Origin: Lachnospiraceae bacterium
Lineage (GTDB): Bacteria; Bacillota; Clostridia; Lachnospirales; Lachnospiraceae
DNA length: 64,000 nt
Assembly (NCBI GenBank): GCA_024403455.1
Contig: JAKSRR010000009.1
Span: 1 to 64,000 of the forward strand
Direction of reading: 5' to 3'
In this document: in pieces, positions 16,074 through 24,929 of the stretch
Position numbering within the stretch: the first letter of the stretch is position 1
How the letters are laid out: every line of letters starts with the position of its first letter
Translations under genes and position numbers: made by a program
The notes under the pieces: model-generated
The model's database searches: none
What the model was told of the DNA's origin: nothing
What the model saw: only the letters and a program-made list of their open reading frames with translations

Positions 16074-17374
16074 GTGTCTTTAAAACCTCCTCCTTGTGAT
16101 GAATTAACAATAAATGAATCAGGATTTCTGGAAAAACGGGTCAATCCGCTCTTCCATACAAGTGGCTCATCTGCCATCAATACAAATGCTCGTAAATCTG
16201 CTTTTCTTGGAATTCTTTCTCCGCCTTCCAAAATATCTATATCCTGGAAGTCAATGACCTCCTGCGCGATAAACCTTCTGGGCTCACTCTTTAACAGTGC
16301 AATAAAGTCTTCCTTCTGCTTTTTGGTCATAGTGTTTCCAAATACAACACCATACCCACCAGCTTCTGCAACATCCTTCAGCACCAGGTCATCAAAATGC
16401 TCCAGTACATAAGTCATATCTTCCTCATAAAAAGGTAGATACGTAGGTGCATTATTTAAAATTGGTTCTTCACCAAGGTAATACCGGATCATCTTCGGAA
16501 CGAAATAATAAATACCCTTATCATCTGCCACACCATTTCCAGGAGCGTTTAATAATGCCACATTGCCCTTTTTAAAGACATCATAGATATGCGGTATACC
16601 AATGAGTGACTCTGGATTAAAGTTCATGGGATCTAGATACTCGTCTGAGATTCGTCTATATACAGCCCCCACTCTTTCGTACTTTCCATCTGCTGTAATG
16701 AAGTACAATTTATCGTCCTTAACTACTAATTCAGAACCATTTACCAAATGTGCGCCTGTCTGCTCTGCCAGATAGCTATGCTCAAAATAAGCAGCATTAT
16801 ATCTTCCCGGTGTAAGAATGACCGTGTGACCACCAACATTTACATGATCCATGGTTCTTCTTAGAAGATCTGCGTAATTTCGGTTATCTTCTATCTTTAA
16901 ATCTTCAAAGGTATCTGGAGAGGATCGTCTGCAAAGCCCTCTTGCAATCATAGGATAGGATGCCCCCGATGGCACACGCAGATTATCTTCCAGAATGTAC
17001 CAAACATCATTCTTTCCCTTTACCAGGTCAATTCCCGAGATATGGGAATACACATCTTTCACCGGAGTCACACCTTCGCATTCAACCATGTAACCACTGG
17101 AGGCGAAAATAAAATCCTCAGGAACCACACCATCTTTCACAATCTGCTTTTTAGAATAAATATCTTTCAGAAAAAGATTTAATGCTACTACGCGCTGCTT
17201 CAAACCCTTTTCCAAATAAGCAAACTCTTCCTTTTCAATAATTCTTGGAATGGCATCAAACGGAAAAAGCTGTTCTTTAAATACATTATTCTTGTAGATT
17301 CCGAACTTCACGCCATATCTTGCAAGAAGTTCATTGATTGTGTCTGTGTGCTCCAACAGTTCTAAATGTTTCAT
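16055..17374 (-). CDS. Circularly permuted type 2 ATP-grasp protein (COG2308)
   Basis: A 439-residue protein of the permuted ATP-grasp family. Landmarks include VRVPSG-like LRVPSGASYPMIARGL, TPGRYNAAYFEHSYLAEQ, GNGVADDKGIYYFVPKMIRY, and the ATP-binding RRFIAQEVIDFQ and DLRAFVLMADE. Such proteins are predicted to activate a carboxylate with ATP and join it to an amine. The frame reaches 17467, but the ATG at 17374 has a strong ribosome site (CGAAAGGAGAA) and gives the family start MKHLELLEHTD. It is the first gene of the seven-gene operon and lies downstream of two hairpins with T-tracts. Confidence 0.92.
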   Translation of the reverse strand: MKHLELLEHTDTINELLARYGVKFGIYKNNVFKEQLFPFDAIPRIIEKEEFAYLEKGLKQRVVALNLFLKDIYSKKQIVKDGVVPEDFIFASSGYMVECEGVTPVKDVYSHISGIDLVKGKNDVWYILEDNLRVPSGASYPMIARGLCRRSSPDTFEDLKIEDNRNYADLLRRTMDHVNVGGHTVILTPGRYNAAYFEHSYLAEQTGAHLVNGSELVVKDDKLYFITADGKYERVGAVYRRISDEYLDPMNFNPESLIGIPHIYDVFKKGNVALLNAPGNGVADDKGIYYFVPKMIRYYLGEEPILNNAPTYLPFYEEDMTYVLEHFDDLVLKDVAEAGGYGVVFGNTMTKKQKEDFIALLKSEPRRFIAQEVIDFQDIDILEGGERIPRKADLRAFVLMADEPLVWKSGLTRFSRNPDSFIVNSSQGGGFKDTWVLSH

Positions 17375-17413
17375 AGCACTTCTCCTTTCGGCACGGGAAT
17401 AATAAAAAAACAA

Positions 17414-17445
17414 AAAGGTGTTCAACGTATCCGCTAAACACCTTT
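17414..17445 (-). terminator. Hairpin with U-tract before the ATP-grasp operon (second of two)
   Basis: Nine-base arms AAAGGTGTT and AACACCTTT are followed on the minus strand by TTGTTTTTTTATT. It is 40 bases upstream of the ATP-grasp ATG. It is either a second terminator for the cobalamin operon or a leader attenuator of the ATP-grasp operon. Confidence 0.8.
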
Positions 17446-17466
17446 GTCCTTCTATAAAATAAAACA

Positions 17467-17494
17467 AGGTTCACCAAATCAAAACGGTGAACCT
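17467..17494 (-). terminator. Hairpin with U-tract after the cobalamin operon (first of two)
   Basis: Nine-base arms AGGTTCACC and GGTGAACCT are followed by TTGTTTTATTTT on the minus strand. It lies 67 bases past the last gene of the cobalamin operon and 22 bases upstream of the next hairpin. Confidence 0.8.
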
Positions 17495-17513
17495 CTTTGT
17501 TCTTATGCATAAA

Positions 17514-17542
17514 TTTATATCACAACTATTATGCAATAGCAA
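17514..17542 (-). promoter_or_regulatory. Candidate promoter upstream of the two hairpins
   Basis: On the minus strand TTGCTA and TATAAA are separated by exactly 17 bases. Transcription from here would start near 17507 and cross both hairpins before the ATP-grasp gene, making them leader attenuators. Matches to consensus are moderate, so this is a suggestion only. Confidence 0.4.
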
Positions 17543-17560
17543 CAATATCGTCTATTTTAC

Positions 17561-18538
17561 CTATGGTTGGTAACAAGTTTTCTTTCGCACAATGACTACC
17601 GTGAGATAACCATTCTCCTCTGTAATCTTCTCTGCTCCGATAGTAACCAGTTCATTTTGCATGCCACAATTGGAAACGGCCATAACTTCCATATCCTTCA
17701 CTTTAGAAAGTTCTATCAGCTTTGTCTTTAATTCCAGCAATTTTTTCCCAGACTTCATAAAGACTAAGGTTCCCGGTAGCATTAATGCCGTTTCAACATC
17801 TGCACTCCCCGGAATGATATGCATCTCCTCACTCCCTAAAGTTAACGGAACACCCAGTCTGGCTGCCGATGCAAGAAATGATGGAATCCCATTAACATAT
17901 TCTGTCTCCCATCCCGCTTCTGCTACTAATTGTTCCACATAAGCATAGGTAGAATATATGGTCACATCACCTATACTTAAGAATCCAACACTTTTGCCTT
18001 CCTTTAAGAATTCTGTCACCTGCTCTGCAACCGCTCTATGAAAAGCAGTAAGTTCTGGTTCCTTCATCGACATGGGAAATGGAAGAAAAACACATTCCTT
18101 TCCTGCAATTTCTGGCATTGCTTCCACAGCAATATCATAGGCTCTGCAGTTTTCTTTTTTCCCAGGAAGCACTAACACATCTACAAGTTTTAGAATCTGC
18201 GAAGCCTTCTTCGTAATGAGGGACGCCTCTCCAGGTCCAACACCGATACCATAGAATTTGCAGGGAAGAGGATGCTTTTCCTTATAATATGCCTGCTGCC
18301 CCATCTTTAAAATTCCCACAACCTTTTCCCAGTTTCCAGGAACATGTGGAAACGTACAATCTGTGCATACTTTAATACGCCTGCCATCCTTCTTTGTGAC
18401 ATATTCATTTTTTCCAGGACACTCTTCCCATCCATAAAAAGGGCAATAACAAAAGAGACAGTTCAGTTCCTCCATCCCCTTATGGCAAGGATAATAATCA
18501 CATGATCTATTTTCAAAATATTTTGCACTATTCTCCAT
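17561..18538 (-). CDS. cbiL: Cys-rich domain fused to cobalt-precorrin-2 C20-methyltransferase
   Basis: A 325-residue protein. Residues 1-85 form a cysteine-rich small domain (eight cysteines in patterns such as CDYYPCHKG, LNCLFCYCPFYG and CTDCTFPHVPG, as in PF04071), probably metal-binding. Residues 95-325 are a tetrapyrrole methylase matching CbiL/CobI: FYGIGVGPGEASLIT, LPFPMSMKEPEL, SIGDVTIYSTYAYV and GIPSFLASAARLGVPLTLG. The enzyme methylates C20 of cobalt-precorrin-2. It is the last gene of the cobalamin operon and overlaps cbiA by 11 bases. The role of the Cys-rich part is unknown. Confidence 0.9.
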   Translation of the reverse strand: MENSAKYFENRSCDYYPCHKGMEELNCLFCYCPFYGWEECPGKNEYVTKKDGRRIKVCTDCTFPHVPGNWEKVVGILKMGQQAYYKEKHPLPCKFYGIGVGPGEASLITKKASQILKLVDVLVLPGKKENCRAYDIAVEAMPEIAGKECVFLPFPMSMKEPELTAFHRAVAEQVTEFLKEGKSVGFLSIGDVTIYSTYAYVEQLVAEAGWETEYVNGIPSFLASAARLGVPLTLGSEEMHIIPGSADVETALMLPGTLVFMKSGKKLLELKTKLIELSKVKDMEVMAVSNCGMQNELVTIGAEKITEENGYLTVVIVRKKTCYQP

Positions 18539-19880
18539 GCAAATTTCTCTCCTGATATTTTCTCATGTCATCCACAAAATCCCGAATAAACTGCGGACAA
18601 GAACCATAGTAAAGATGAGGAAATCCCCAGATTTTTCCGGATGCATAATGACCAAATTCCCAGTTCTTTCCACTTCCTGGTTTTGTTGCTACGCCAGCAC
18701 TTCCATTATTGCTACTATCAAAATAATGGAACTCGTGGCCTTTCATCTGATATTCTGCAAAATACAAATCCACATAACCAAACCTGCATAGCCGGCCAGT
18801 ATTATAACAGTTGCCCTTTACTGCACCAACCATCTCATACTGTCTTCCTTCTGCTTCAATGGTATCATGCAGATACATAAAACCACCGCACTCTGCTAAG
18901 GACGGTATCCCTTGTTCGATGGCTGCCTTTATGCTTTGACGCATTGCTTTATTATTCTCCAGTTCCTGTAGCACCAGTTCTGGGTAACCGCCGCCTAACA
19001 AAATCCCTGCGATGTTCTCTGGAAGTTTCTCATCATGTAGTGGCGAGAAGAAAACAAGTTCCGCACCGTTCTCCTTTAATTTTCTAAAATTGTCTTCATA
19101 GTAAAAGCAAAATGCTTCATCCATGGCAACCGCCAGTCTTGGATGCTCTTCCTGTGGAATCTTTTCTTCTATCTTCTTTTCATTTCTGGTATTCTCGCCA
19201 GCCTCCGCAATTGCCAAAAGCTTCTCTAAAGCAACGGTTCTGGTAATTTCTTTACCAATCTGTTCAATTTGCTGTTCCAGTGCTTCCACTTCCCAAGGCA
19301 GTTTCAATCCCAAATGCCGGCTATCCAATGAAACACCCTTTAACTTACCCACATATCCCAGGACCTTCATTCCCGCCTCTTCTACCATAGGACAAATCGT
19401 CTTATAGAAATGCTCTGAAATACGATTAAAGATTACGCCTCGAATCAATCCCTTCTCATCTTCTGCTTTGATTCCTTTAAGTACGGCAAGGATCGTATTT
19501 CCCATCCCACTGGCATCTACAATCAGTACCACCGGCGTACCCGTCTGAACAGCCAAATCGTAAGCAGAACCTGTCTTTCCCTGTCCAAGGATCCCATCAT
19601 ATATTCCCATGGCACCTTCTATAACGGCGATATCTGCATCCTCATTCTGACCAAGAATCCCTTGCAAGTACTTAGCATCAGAAAAAAAGAGATCTAAATT
19701 TTCTGAAGGAATCTGCAAAACCTTTTTATGAAACATAGGGTCTATATAGTCTGGACCACTCTTATAGGCTCTGACGGATAATCCCTTATCTTTTAGCGCC
19801 TTTAATAGACCGCATGTAATTGTCGTCTTACCACTTCCACTGGAAATGGCGCTAAGCATTACTCGCTTCATCCCTAACAT
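18528..19880 (-). CDS. cbiA: Cobyrinate a,c-diamide synthase
   Basis: A 450-residue glutamine amidotransferase of the CbiA/CobB type. The N-terminal dethiobiotin-synthetase-like ATPase has the P-loop SAISSGSGKTTITCGLL and SGPDYIDPMFH. The C-terminal class I glutaminase has the nucleophile Cys in LAECGGFMYL and the catalytic His in KGHEFHYFD. It amidates the a and c side chains of cobyrinate. The length is usual. The first ATG is kept; a second one three codons in (MKRVMLSAISSGSG) is also possible. It overlaps the cbiJ-cbiE gene by seven bases. Confidence 0.95.
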   Translation of the reverse strand: MLGMKRVMLSAISSGSGKTTITCGLLKALKDKGLSVRAYKSGPDYIDPMFHKKVLQIPSENLDLFFSDAKYLQGILGQNEDADIAVIEGAMGIYDGILGQGKTGSAYDLAVQTGTPVVLIVDASGMGNTILAVLKGIKAEDEKGLIRGVIFNRISEHFYKTICPMVEEAGMKVLGYVGKLKGVSLDSRHLGLKLPWEVEALEQQIEQIGKEITRTVALEKLLAIAEAGENTRNEKKIEEKIPQEEHPRLAVAMDEAFCFYYEDNFRKLKENGAELVFFSPLHDEKLPENIAGILLGGGYPELVLQELENNKAMRQSIKAAIEQGIPSLAECGGFMYLHDTIEAEGRQYEMVGAVKGNCYNTGRLCRFGYVDLYFAEYQMKGHEFHYFDSSNNGSAGVATKPGSGKNWEFGHYASGKIWGFPHLYYGSCPQFIRDFVDDMRKYQERNLHGE

Positions 19881-21319
19881 CCTGCATAAATTAGTACAAT
19901 AAATAATCCATCTGGAATGTCTCTTAATTGTTCCGACATTCTATCTAGACTGGTATATAGTATTTTTTGTTCCGGATAGGACAGATTCATTCCTATAATA
20001 ATCTCTTCCGCAAAATCTTTAGGTAATAATCCTTCCAATACAGAAAAATCATCTTTCCCTGACAAAAGTACAAATGTTTTTTCCTTTTGGGCTAGTAGTG
20101 TTTTAATCTTTTGCAGATTCTCTTCGTCAGACGATTTTCCATGCAGGCTCTCCAAATGTGCATTTTGATAATCCACACCAATGGCTGCAGCAAAAGCAGA
20201 GAAAGAAGATATTCCAGGAAGAATTTCTATACTACTGCACTTCCCCCAACGCTTTAACTCCCTATATAACTTCGTTGCGCCACTATAAAGTCCGGTATCC
20301 CCAGAAAAAAGAGACACAACTTTTATACACTCTCTACTTGATGCCAAACGAATCTCTTCTAATTTGGCTATGATTTCTGCCGGCATATAGAGGGGAATTT
20401 GCTCGCCCTTCCCTGTATAACTTGCTAGCATTCTCTTTGCACCAAACACATAGTCTGCCTCTTCTAAAGCAAGCTTTGCAGAAACTGTCATATGCCCTTG
20501 GCTTCCCGGTCCTATGCCAACCATTTTCATTTGCATCTGCGGTAAAAACTCTCCCTCAATACCACAGATTGCATTCACCTGCCGGATACACTCCCGCATA
20601 GATAAACCAGTCGCATTCTCCGGTCTTTCAATCACATGTAACAAGACACCTGTAGCCTGTGCCGCTTCCAATTTTTCTTGATAGCCTCCGGTCTGGCCGC
20701 TTTCCTTTGTCACCAAATGTTTGATATTATACTGACGAAACAGAGCTTCATTCACTTCTTTGGTATGGGGACCATACATGGCGATAATATGTTTCTCACA
20801 AATCCCCGCCTTTTTACACAGTGACAGTGCCTCGATGGATGGCAATACTCTTACAAAAATCCTATCTGCCAATTCTGGATACTGCATATAGCATTCCAGT
20901 TCTTTACTACCAGTAGCCAAGAAAACATTTCCGCTTTCCGCACGCAGGACTTTTGCACATGCCTCTGCCGTCGGATAACTATGTACACACTCCGCATCCT
21001 GCTTACCCTGACCGCATTCTCTATTTACTCTTAAATAAGAAATCCCCATCCTATTGCAAACCGTCTGCAAAAGCTCCGTTACAACCTTCGCATAAGGGTG
21101 GGTGGCATCAATGACTGCGGAGGATTTTTTCTCACGTAAAAAATTCTGAATGCCGTCTTCATCCAACCGTCCAACATGCACCATGGCATACTCGTCTGGC
21201 TCCATCACCAACTCGCCACTTTCCGTGGCAACGCATACATCGTGTTTCACTTTTTTAGAAGACAAATACGCTGATAATCGTCTTCCTTCTGTTGTCCCTG
21301 AGAAAATGACAATGCCCAT
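19874..21319 (-). CDS. cbiJE: Fused precorrin-6A reductase and cobalt-precorrin-7 C5-methyltransferase
   Basis: A 481-residue fusion. Residues 1-255 are CbiJ/CobK: GIVIFSGTTEGRRLSAYL, the strand AVIDATHPYAKVVTELL, ATGSKELECY and MYGPHTKEVNEALF. Residues about 262-481 are CbiE: MVGIGPGSQGHMTVSAKLAL, LFSGDTGLYSGATKLY and ILPGISSFSAFAAAIG. CbiJ reduces the corrin macrocycle of cobalt-precorrin-6A; CbiE methylates C5. The CbiT partner, which methylates C15 and decarboxylates, is not fused here and is not seen elsewhere in the window. It abuts cbiH with a one-base overlap. Confidence 0.92.
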   Translation of the reverse strand: MGIVIFSGTTEGRRLSAYLSSKKVKHDVCVATESGELVMEPDEYAMVHVGRLDEDGIQNFLREKKSSAVIDATHPYAKVVTELLQTVCNRMGISYLRVNRECGQGKQDAECVHSYPTAEACAKVLRAESGNVFLATGSKELECYMQYPELADRIFVRVLPSIEALSLCKKAGICEKHIIAMYGPHTKEVNEALFRQYNIKHLVTKESGQTGGYQEKLEAAQATGVLLHVIERPENATGLSMRECIRQVNAICGIEGEFLPQMQMKMVGIGPGSQGHMTVSAKLALEEADYVFGAKRMLASYTGKGEQIPLYMPAEIIAKLEEIRLASSRECIKVVSLFSGDTGLYSGATKLYRELKRWGKCSSIEILPGISSFSAFAAAIGVDYQNAHLESLHGKSSDEENLQKIKTLLAQKEKTFVLLSGKDDFSVLEGLLPKDFAEEIIIGMNLSYPEQKILYTSLDRMSEQLRDIPDGLFIVLIYAGC

Positions 21320-22047
21320 TACGTTCTATATCCTCTCGGAGTAATCAGCTTCCCATCAAGTAAAAAACTCTGGCTATTTCCAATAAAACAGGTCGTAAAC
21401 ATATCCACCTGCTCTGCACGTAACTCAGCCAGTGTTCCCGTCCATGTCGCCGTACCTTCTCGTCCTATATTCTTCACATAACCACAGGCTCTGTCTTCTG
21501 GAAGAATCTCTAGCAAAAGATCACACGCTTTCTGCAAATAATCAGCGCGTTTCATACTGGATGGATTATATAAAGTTATCACAAAATCCCCCATGGCCGC
21601 AGTCTGCAGGCGCTTTGCAATTAATTCCCAAGGTGTCAAAAGATCACTTAAACTTATGGTGCAAAAATCGTGATTAATCGGTGCTCCTAGTACAGCTGCA
21701 CCACTCGCTGCCGCAGTGACACCTGGTACAATTTCAATATCTACTTTTCCATATTCGCTGGATAATTCATAAACTAGTGATGCCATTCCATAAACGCCCG
21801 CATCACCACTACAAATAAGAGCAACAACTTTTCCCTCTAAGGCCTTTTCAAAACACAGTCTGCAGCGAAGAACCTCTCTTTTCATTCCTGTAGACAGGAT
21901 TTCTTTCTGCGTATATTCCTCCCCCAAAAGAGAAACATAACCGGAATATCCCACAATGGAATCTGCTTCCTGCAGGCATTCCTTTGCCCGCTGCGTCATA
22001 TGTGCCTGCTCACCAGGTCCAATTCCTATAACAATGATTCTTCCCAT
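21319..22047 (-). CDS. cbiH: Cobalt-precorrin-3B (cobalt-factor III) C17-methyltransferase
   Basis: A 242-residue tetrapyrrole methylase of the CbiH/CobJ type: IIVIGIGPGEQAHMTQRA, DSIVGYSGYVSLL, VALICSGDAGVYGMASLVYE, and the family stretch HDFCTISLSDLLTPWE. It methylates C17 and drives ring contraction in the anaerobic pathway. It sits between the cbiG gene (one base away) and cbiJE. The length and all family motifs are normal, with no extra Fe-S domain of the kind seen in some CbiH60-type proteins. Confidence 0.95.
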   Translation of the reverse strand: MGRIIVIGIGPGEQAHMTQRAKECLQEADSIVGYSGYVSLLGEEYTQKEILSTGMKREVLRCRLCFEKALEGKVVALICSGDAGVYGMASLVYELSSEYGKVDIEIVPGVTAAASGAAVLGAPINHDFCTISLSDLLTPWELIAKRLQTAAMGDFVITLYNPSSMKRADYLQKACDLLLEILPEDRACGYVKNIGREGTATWTGTLAELRAEQVDMFTTCFIGNSQSFLLDGKLITPRGYRT

Positions 22048-22048
22048 T

Positions 22049-23047
22049 CTACTCCATCTTCGCTATTGCTAACGTCATCCCATTTTCTGAATACTTCTTT
22101 TGTATGATTGTTCCTTTATTTCCAGTCAGAAGCATGGCTGCTCTCTCACAAACATTACCCACGCCTGTCTTTTCCTTTACGAAATCAGATTCTTCAAAAT
22201 TTCCCTTTGCCTGACTAAGCAGCTCCCCTGTGTACGTAATAAACGGAAGCTTATAGTACTGTGAAAGCATAAGTAGACCTTCTTCCTCTGCTTTCAAATC
22301 AACTGAGGCAATGGCTCCCACCTGCGTTTCCCGCACATGATTGGCTATAAGCATCTTCTGGAAAAATGTCTGTAATGCCGCAAAGGAAGTCCCTTTTTTA
22401 CAGCCAATACCCACAGCATAGGGACGCGGGCATAAAAGAAGACTGCCCTGTTCTTTCATTGCTTCGTTTTGACTAATAATAACATCTGCTTCCCTAGGTG
22501 GATAATTCTCCATACTGATTCTTATGGCCTTTCCTTCCAGAGCCTTAGCAGACACCTTTGCAATGCCATCTTTATTGTATATCTCTAGACCATTTTCTTT
22601 GGCAAAGAGATCCACTGCAAAACTTCCCTCTATGTCTGTGGCTGTGGTGATGACAGGGATTGCCCCTAACACCGCCGCCAAATGCAGCGCCATCTCGTTG
22701 GCGCCTCCCACATGGCCACCTACTACAGGAATCACATATCTTCCTAATTCATCCATCACAAGCACTGGTGCATCCTGCAACTTATTCTGCAATCCACTAG
22801 CAATCGCTCTTACTGCAATCCCCATGGCACCAATAAAGACAAGATGCACGCCGCTTTTTTGCATAGCAAGCGTCCACGCAGACAACGACTCTTCCACCGC
22901 CTGCACTTCTGTCTGATTCATTGCACAAAAGTTTTCATACTTTGCATATAGAGAAAACGAGTATGCCTCTGTATTGGCTAGACATTTCATTTTTTTAGCA
23001 AGTTCCAAACCTGTCTCCGTGAAACAGATGACTGCCACCTTTTTCAT
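22049..23047 (-). CDS. cbiG: Cobalt-precorrin-5A hydrolase
   Basis: A 332-residue CbiG protein. The central domain has GAMGIAVRAIASGLQNKLQD, PVLVMDELGRYVIPVVGGHV and ITTATDIEGSFAVDLFAKE; the C-terminal domain has PYAVGIGCKKGTSFAAL and ASVDLKAEEEGLL. CbiG opens the delta-lactone of cobalt-precorrin-5A and releases acetaldehyde, a step found only in the anaerobic pathway. The start overlaps the cbiF stop by four bases. Its presence, with cbiD, marks this as an oxygen-independent corrin pathway. Confidence 0.95.
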   Translation of the reverse strand: MKKVAVICFTETGLELAKKMKCLANTEAYSFSLYAKYENFCAMNQTEVQAVEESLSAWTLAMQKSGVHLVFIGAMGIAVRAIASGLQNKLQDAPVLVMDELGRYVIPVVGGHVGGANEMALHLAAVLGAIPVITTATDIEGSFAVDLFAKENGLEIYNKDGIAKVSAKALEGKAIRISMENYPPREADVIISQNEAMKEQGSLLLCPRPYAVGIGCKKGTSFAALQTFFQKMLIANHVRETQVGAIASVDLKAEEEGLLMLSQYYKLPFITYTGELLSQAKGNFEESDFVKEKTGVGNVCERAAMLLTGNKGTIIQKKYSENGMTLAIAKME

Positions 23048-23805
23048 TCCTTCGCCTCTCTATATCCTGTGGTGAAATCTGGTGCATATAATCTGGATCG
23101 TTCATAATCTGATGTATGAAGGGCCTCTCCCACCAAAATGATTGCCGTATTCTTAATTTGATTTTCCTCGCCAGTCTTTGCGAGACTGCCCACCGTACAA
23201 TACATTATTTTTTCTTCTGGCCAGGTAGCTTTATAAACAATTGCTGCAGGCGTTTCTTCTTTATAGCCCCCTGCTAAAAGATCTGTCTGTACTGCAGGAA
23301 GCAAGCCGGCACTTAAATAAATCGCCATGGAAGCCTGCGCCTTAGCCAGATTCACCAATTTCTCCTTTTCAGGAACCGCCGTTCGCCCTTCAGCTCTCGT
23401 TACAATAAGCGTCTGGGTGATTCCCGGAAGAGTATACTCTAATCCTAGGGATGCCGCAGCACCAAACAAGGCACTGACACCGGGACATACTTCAAAAGCA
23501 ATCCCCTGCTGCTGCAGAAGATCCATTTGCTCTCTGATTGCACCATAAACGCTGGGATCACCGGTATGCAGTCTTACTACCTGCTTTCCATCCCTATGGC
23601 CCTGTACCATCACCTCCATGACTTCCTCTAACGTCATAGTGGCACTATTATAAACGACGCAGTCTTTCCCTGCATATTCTAAAAGTTTCGGATTTACTAG
23701 AGATCCTGCATAGATGATGATATCAGCCGACTCTAACCATTCTTTCCCCCGAATAGTGATCAAATCCGGTGCACCGGGTCCTGCACCTACAAAGCGAACC
23801 TTCAT
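23044..23805 (-). CDS. cbiF: Cobalt-precorrin-4 C11-methyltransferase
   Basis: A 253-residue tetrapyrrole methylase matching CbiF/CobM: RFVGAGPGAPDLITIRGKEW, IIIYAGSLVNPKLLEY, VRLHTGDPSVYGAIREQMDL, PGVSALFGAAASLGLEYTLP and the late segment YKATWPEEKIMYCTVGSL. It adds a methyl group at C11. It follows cbiD by five bases and overlaps cbiG. No unusual features. Confidence 0.95.
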   Translation of the reverse strand: MKVRFVGAGPGAPDLITIRGKEWLESADIIIYAGSLVNPKLLEYAGKDCVVYNSATMTLEEVMEVMVQGHRDGKQVVRLHTGDPSVYGAIREQMDLLQQQGIAFEVCPGVSALFGAAASLGLEYTLPGITQTLIVTRAEGRTAVPEKEKLVNLAKAQASMAIYLSAGLLPAVQTDLLAGGYKEETPAAIVYKATWPEEKIMYCTVGSLAKTGEENQIKNTAIILVGEALHTSDYERSRLYAPDFTTGYREAKE

Positions 23806-23810
23806 TTTTT

Positions 23811-24929
23811 CTACCGTTCTATTTCCTTTTTTATCTTTGCGAGCATCTTCTCTGCGCCATCGCTCTGCGCTAGCATTCCGTGCTTATTGGAATACATCAT
23901 GCACTCTATCTGCAGCCTTTCTCCAGCACAAATTTTTAGCTGCTTCATAATTCTTTCTATAACCATCTGCATCACTTGGGGAGCAAGCCCCTCCTTTTGC
24001 AGAAGATCCACCGCATCCTCTGTAGCTACACACTCCATGATGCGTAACTGTATTTGTTCCGAGGCACCAACAAGTTCTGCACATTCCCTTAACTGTTCCA
24101 TGCGACAGTCTCCATATTTAGAATGGGTGTTGAGCATTCCACCTGCAACCTTCACTAGTTTACCAATATGTCCTGTAAGCAGCATTCCAGAAAAGGCTTT
24201 TTCTTTTACCATCGCAATGGTGTCACCAACAAAGTTACTACACTTCACGCTAGCATCCAAATCAAAACCATAGGTTCTGCGCATATAGTCTAGTCCATAA
24301 TTCCCCGGAGATACCGGAACAAGTTCCATCCCCAGCGCTTTTTTCTGGTTCAACTCTACCGCTATAGTTTTTAATAAAGCCTCTGCACTCATCGGCTCTA
24401 CAATTCCGCTGGTTCCAAGTACGGAGATTCCTCCAACAATTCCCAATCTTGGATTAAAGGTCTTCATTGCTAGTTCCTCTCCCTCTGGAATAGAGATGAT
24501 AACCTTTAGCCCTCCCTGGTAGTCACAAAGCTTTGCAACCTCTGCCACTTCCTTTTGAATCATCTGTCTTGGTACGGAATTAATCGCTGCATTCCCAATG
24601 GGCTGATCTAGCCCTGGTTTCGTAACACGTCCTACTCCAAGTCCACCATCAATCCATATTCCACTTTGCGTATCATCAAGGGAAACCTGCGCATACACAT
24701 GGGCTCCTGTCGTAATATCTGGATCATCTCCGCCATCCTTAATGACGCAGCAGGAAGTCACTGTTTCTGCACGTTTGCAATCTAAAATCTCCGCATCAAA
24801 GCGAATCCCCTTCGGCGTTTCTATGCTTATTTTTTCAATAGTTTTCCCAGTAAGAAGCATATAGGTCGCTGCTTTCGCCGCAGCCGCACTGCAACTTCCC
24901 GTTGTAAAACCAAAACGAAGTTCACTCAT
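23811..24929 (-). CDS. cbiD: Cobalt-precorrin-5B C1-methyltransferase
   Basis: A 372-residue CbiD protein with the characteristic N-terminus LRFGFTTGSCSAAAAKAATY, then VIKDGGDDPDITTGA, GIVGGISVLGTSGIVEPMS and LLTGHIGKLVKVAGGMLNTH. It methylates C1 in the anaerobic pathway. The start overlaps the cobD-cbiC stop by eight bases. The length is typical. It is one of the best markers of anaerobic B12 synthesis in this operon. Confidence 0.96.
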   Translation of the reverse strand: MSELRFGFTTGSCSAAAAKAATYMLLTGKTIEKISIETPKGIRFDAEILDCKRAETVTSCCVIKDGGDDPDITTGAHVYAQVSLDDTQSGIWIDGGLGVGRVTKPGLDQPIGNAAINSVPRQMIQKEVAEVAKLCDYQGGLKVIISIPEGEELAMKTFNPRLGIVGGISVLGTSGIVEPMSAEALLKTIAVELNQKKALGMELVPVSPGNYGLDYMRRTYGFDLDASVKCSNFVGDTIAMVKEKAFSGMLLTGHIGKLVKVAGGMLNTHSKYGDCRMEQLRECAELVGASEQIQLRIMECVATEDAVDLLQKEGLAPQVMQMVIERIMKQLKICAGERLQIECMMYSNKHGMLAQSDGAEKMLAKIKKEIER

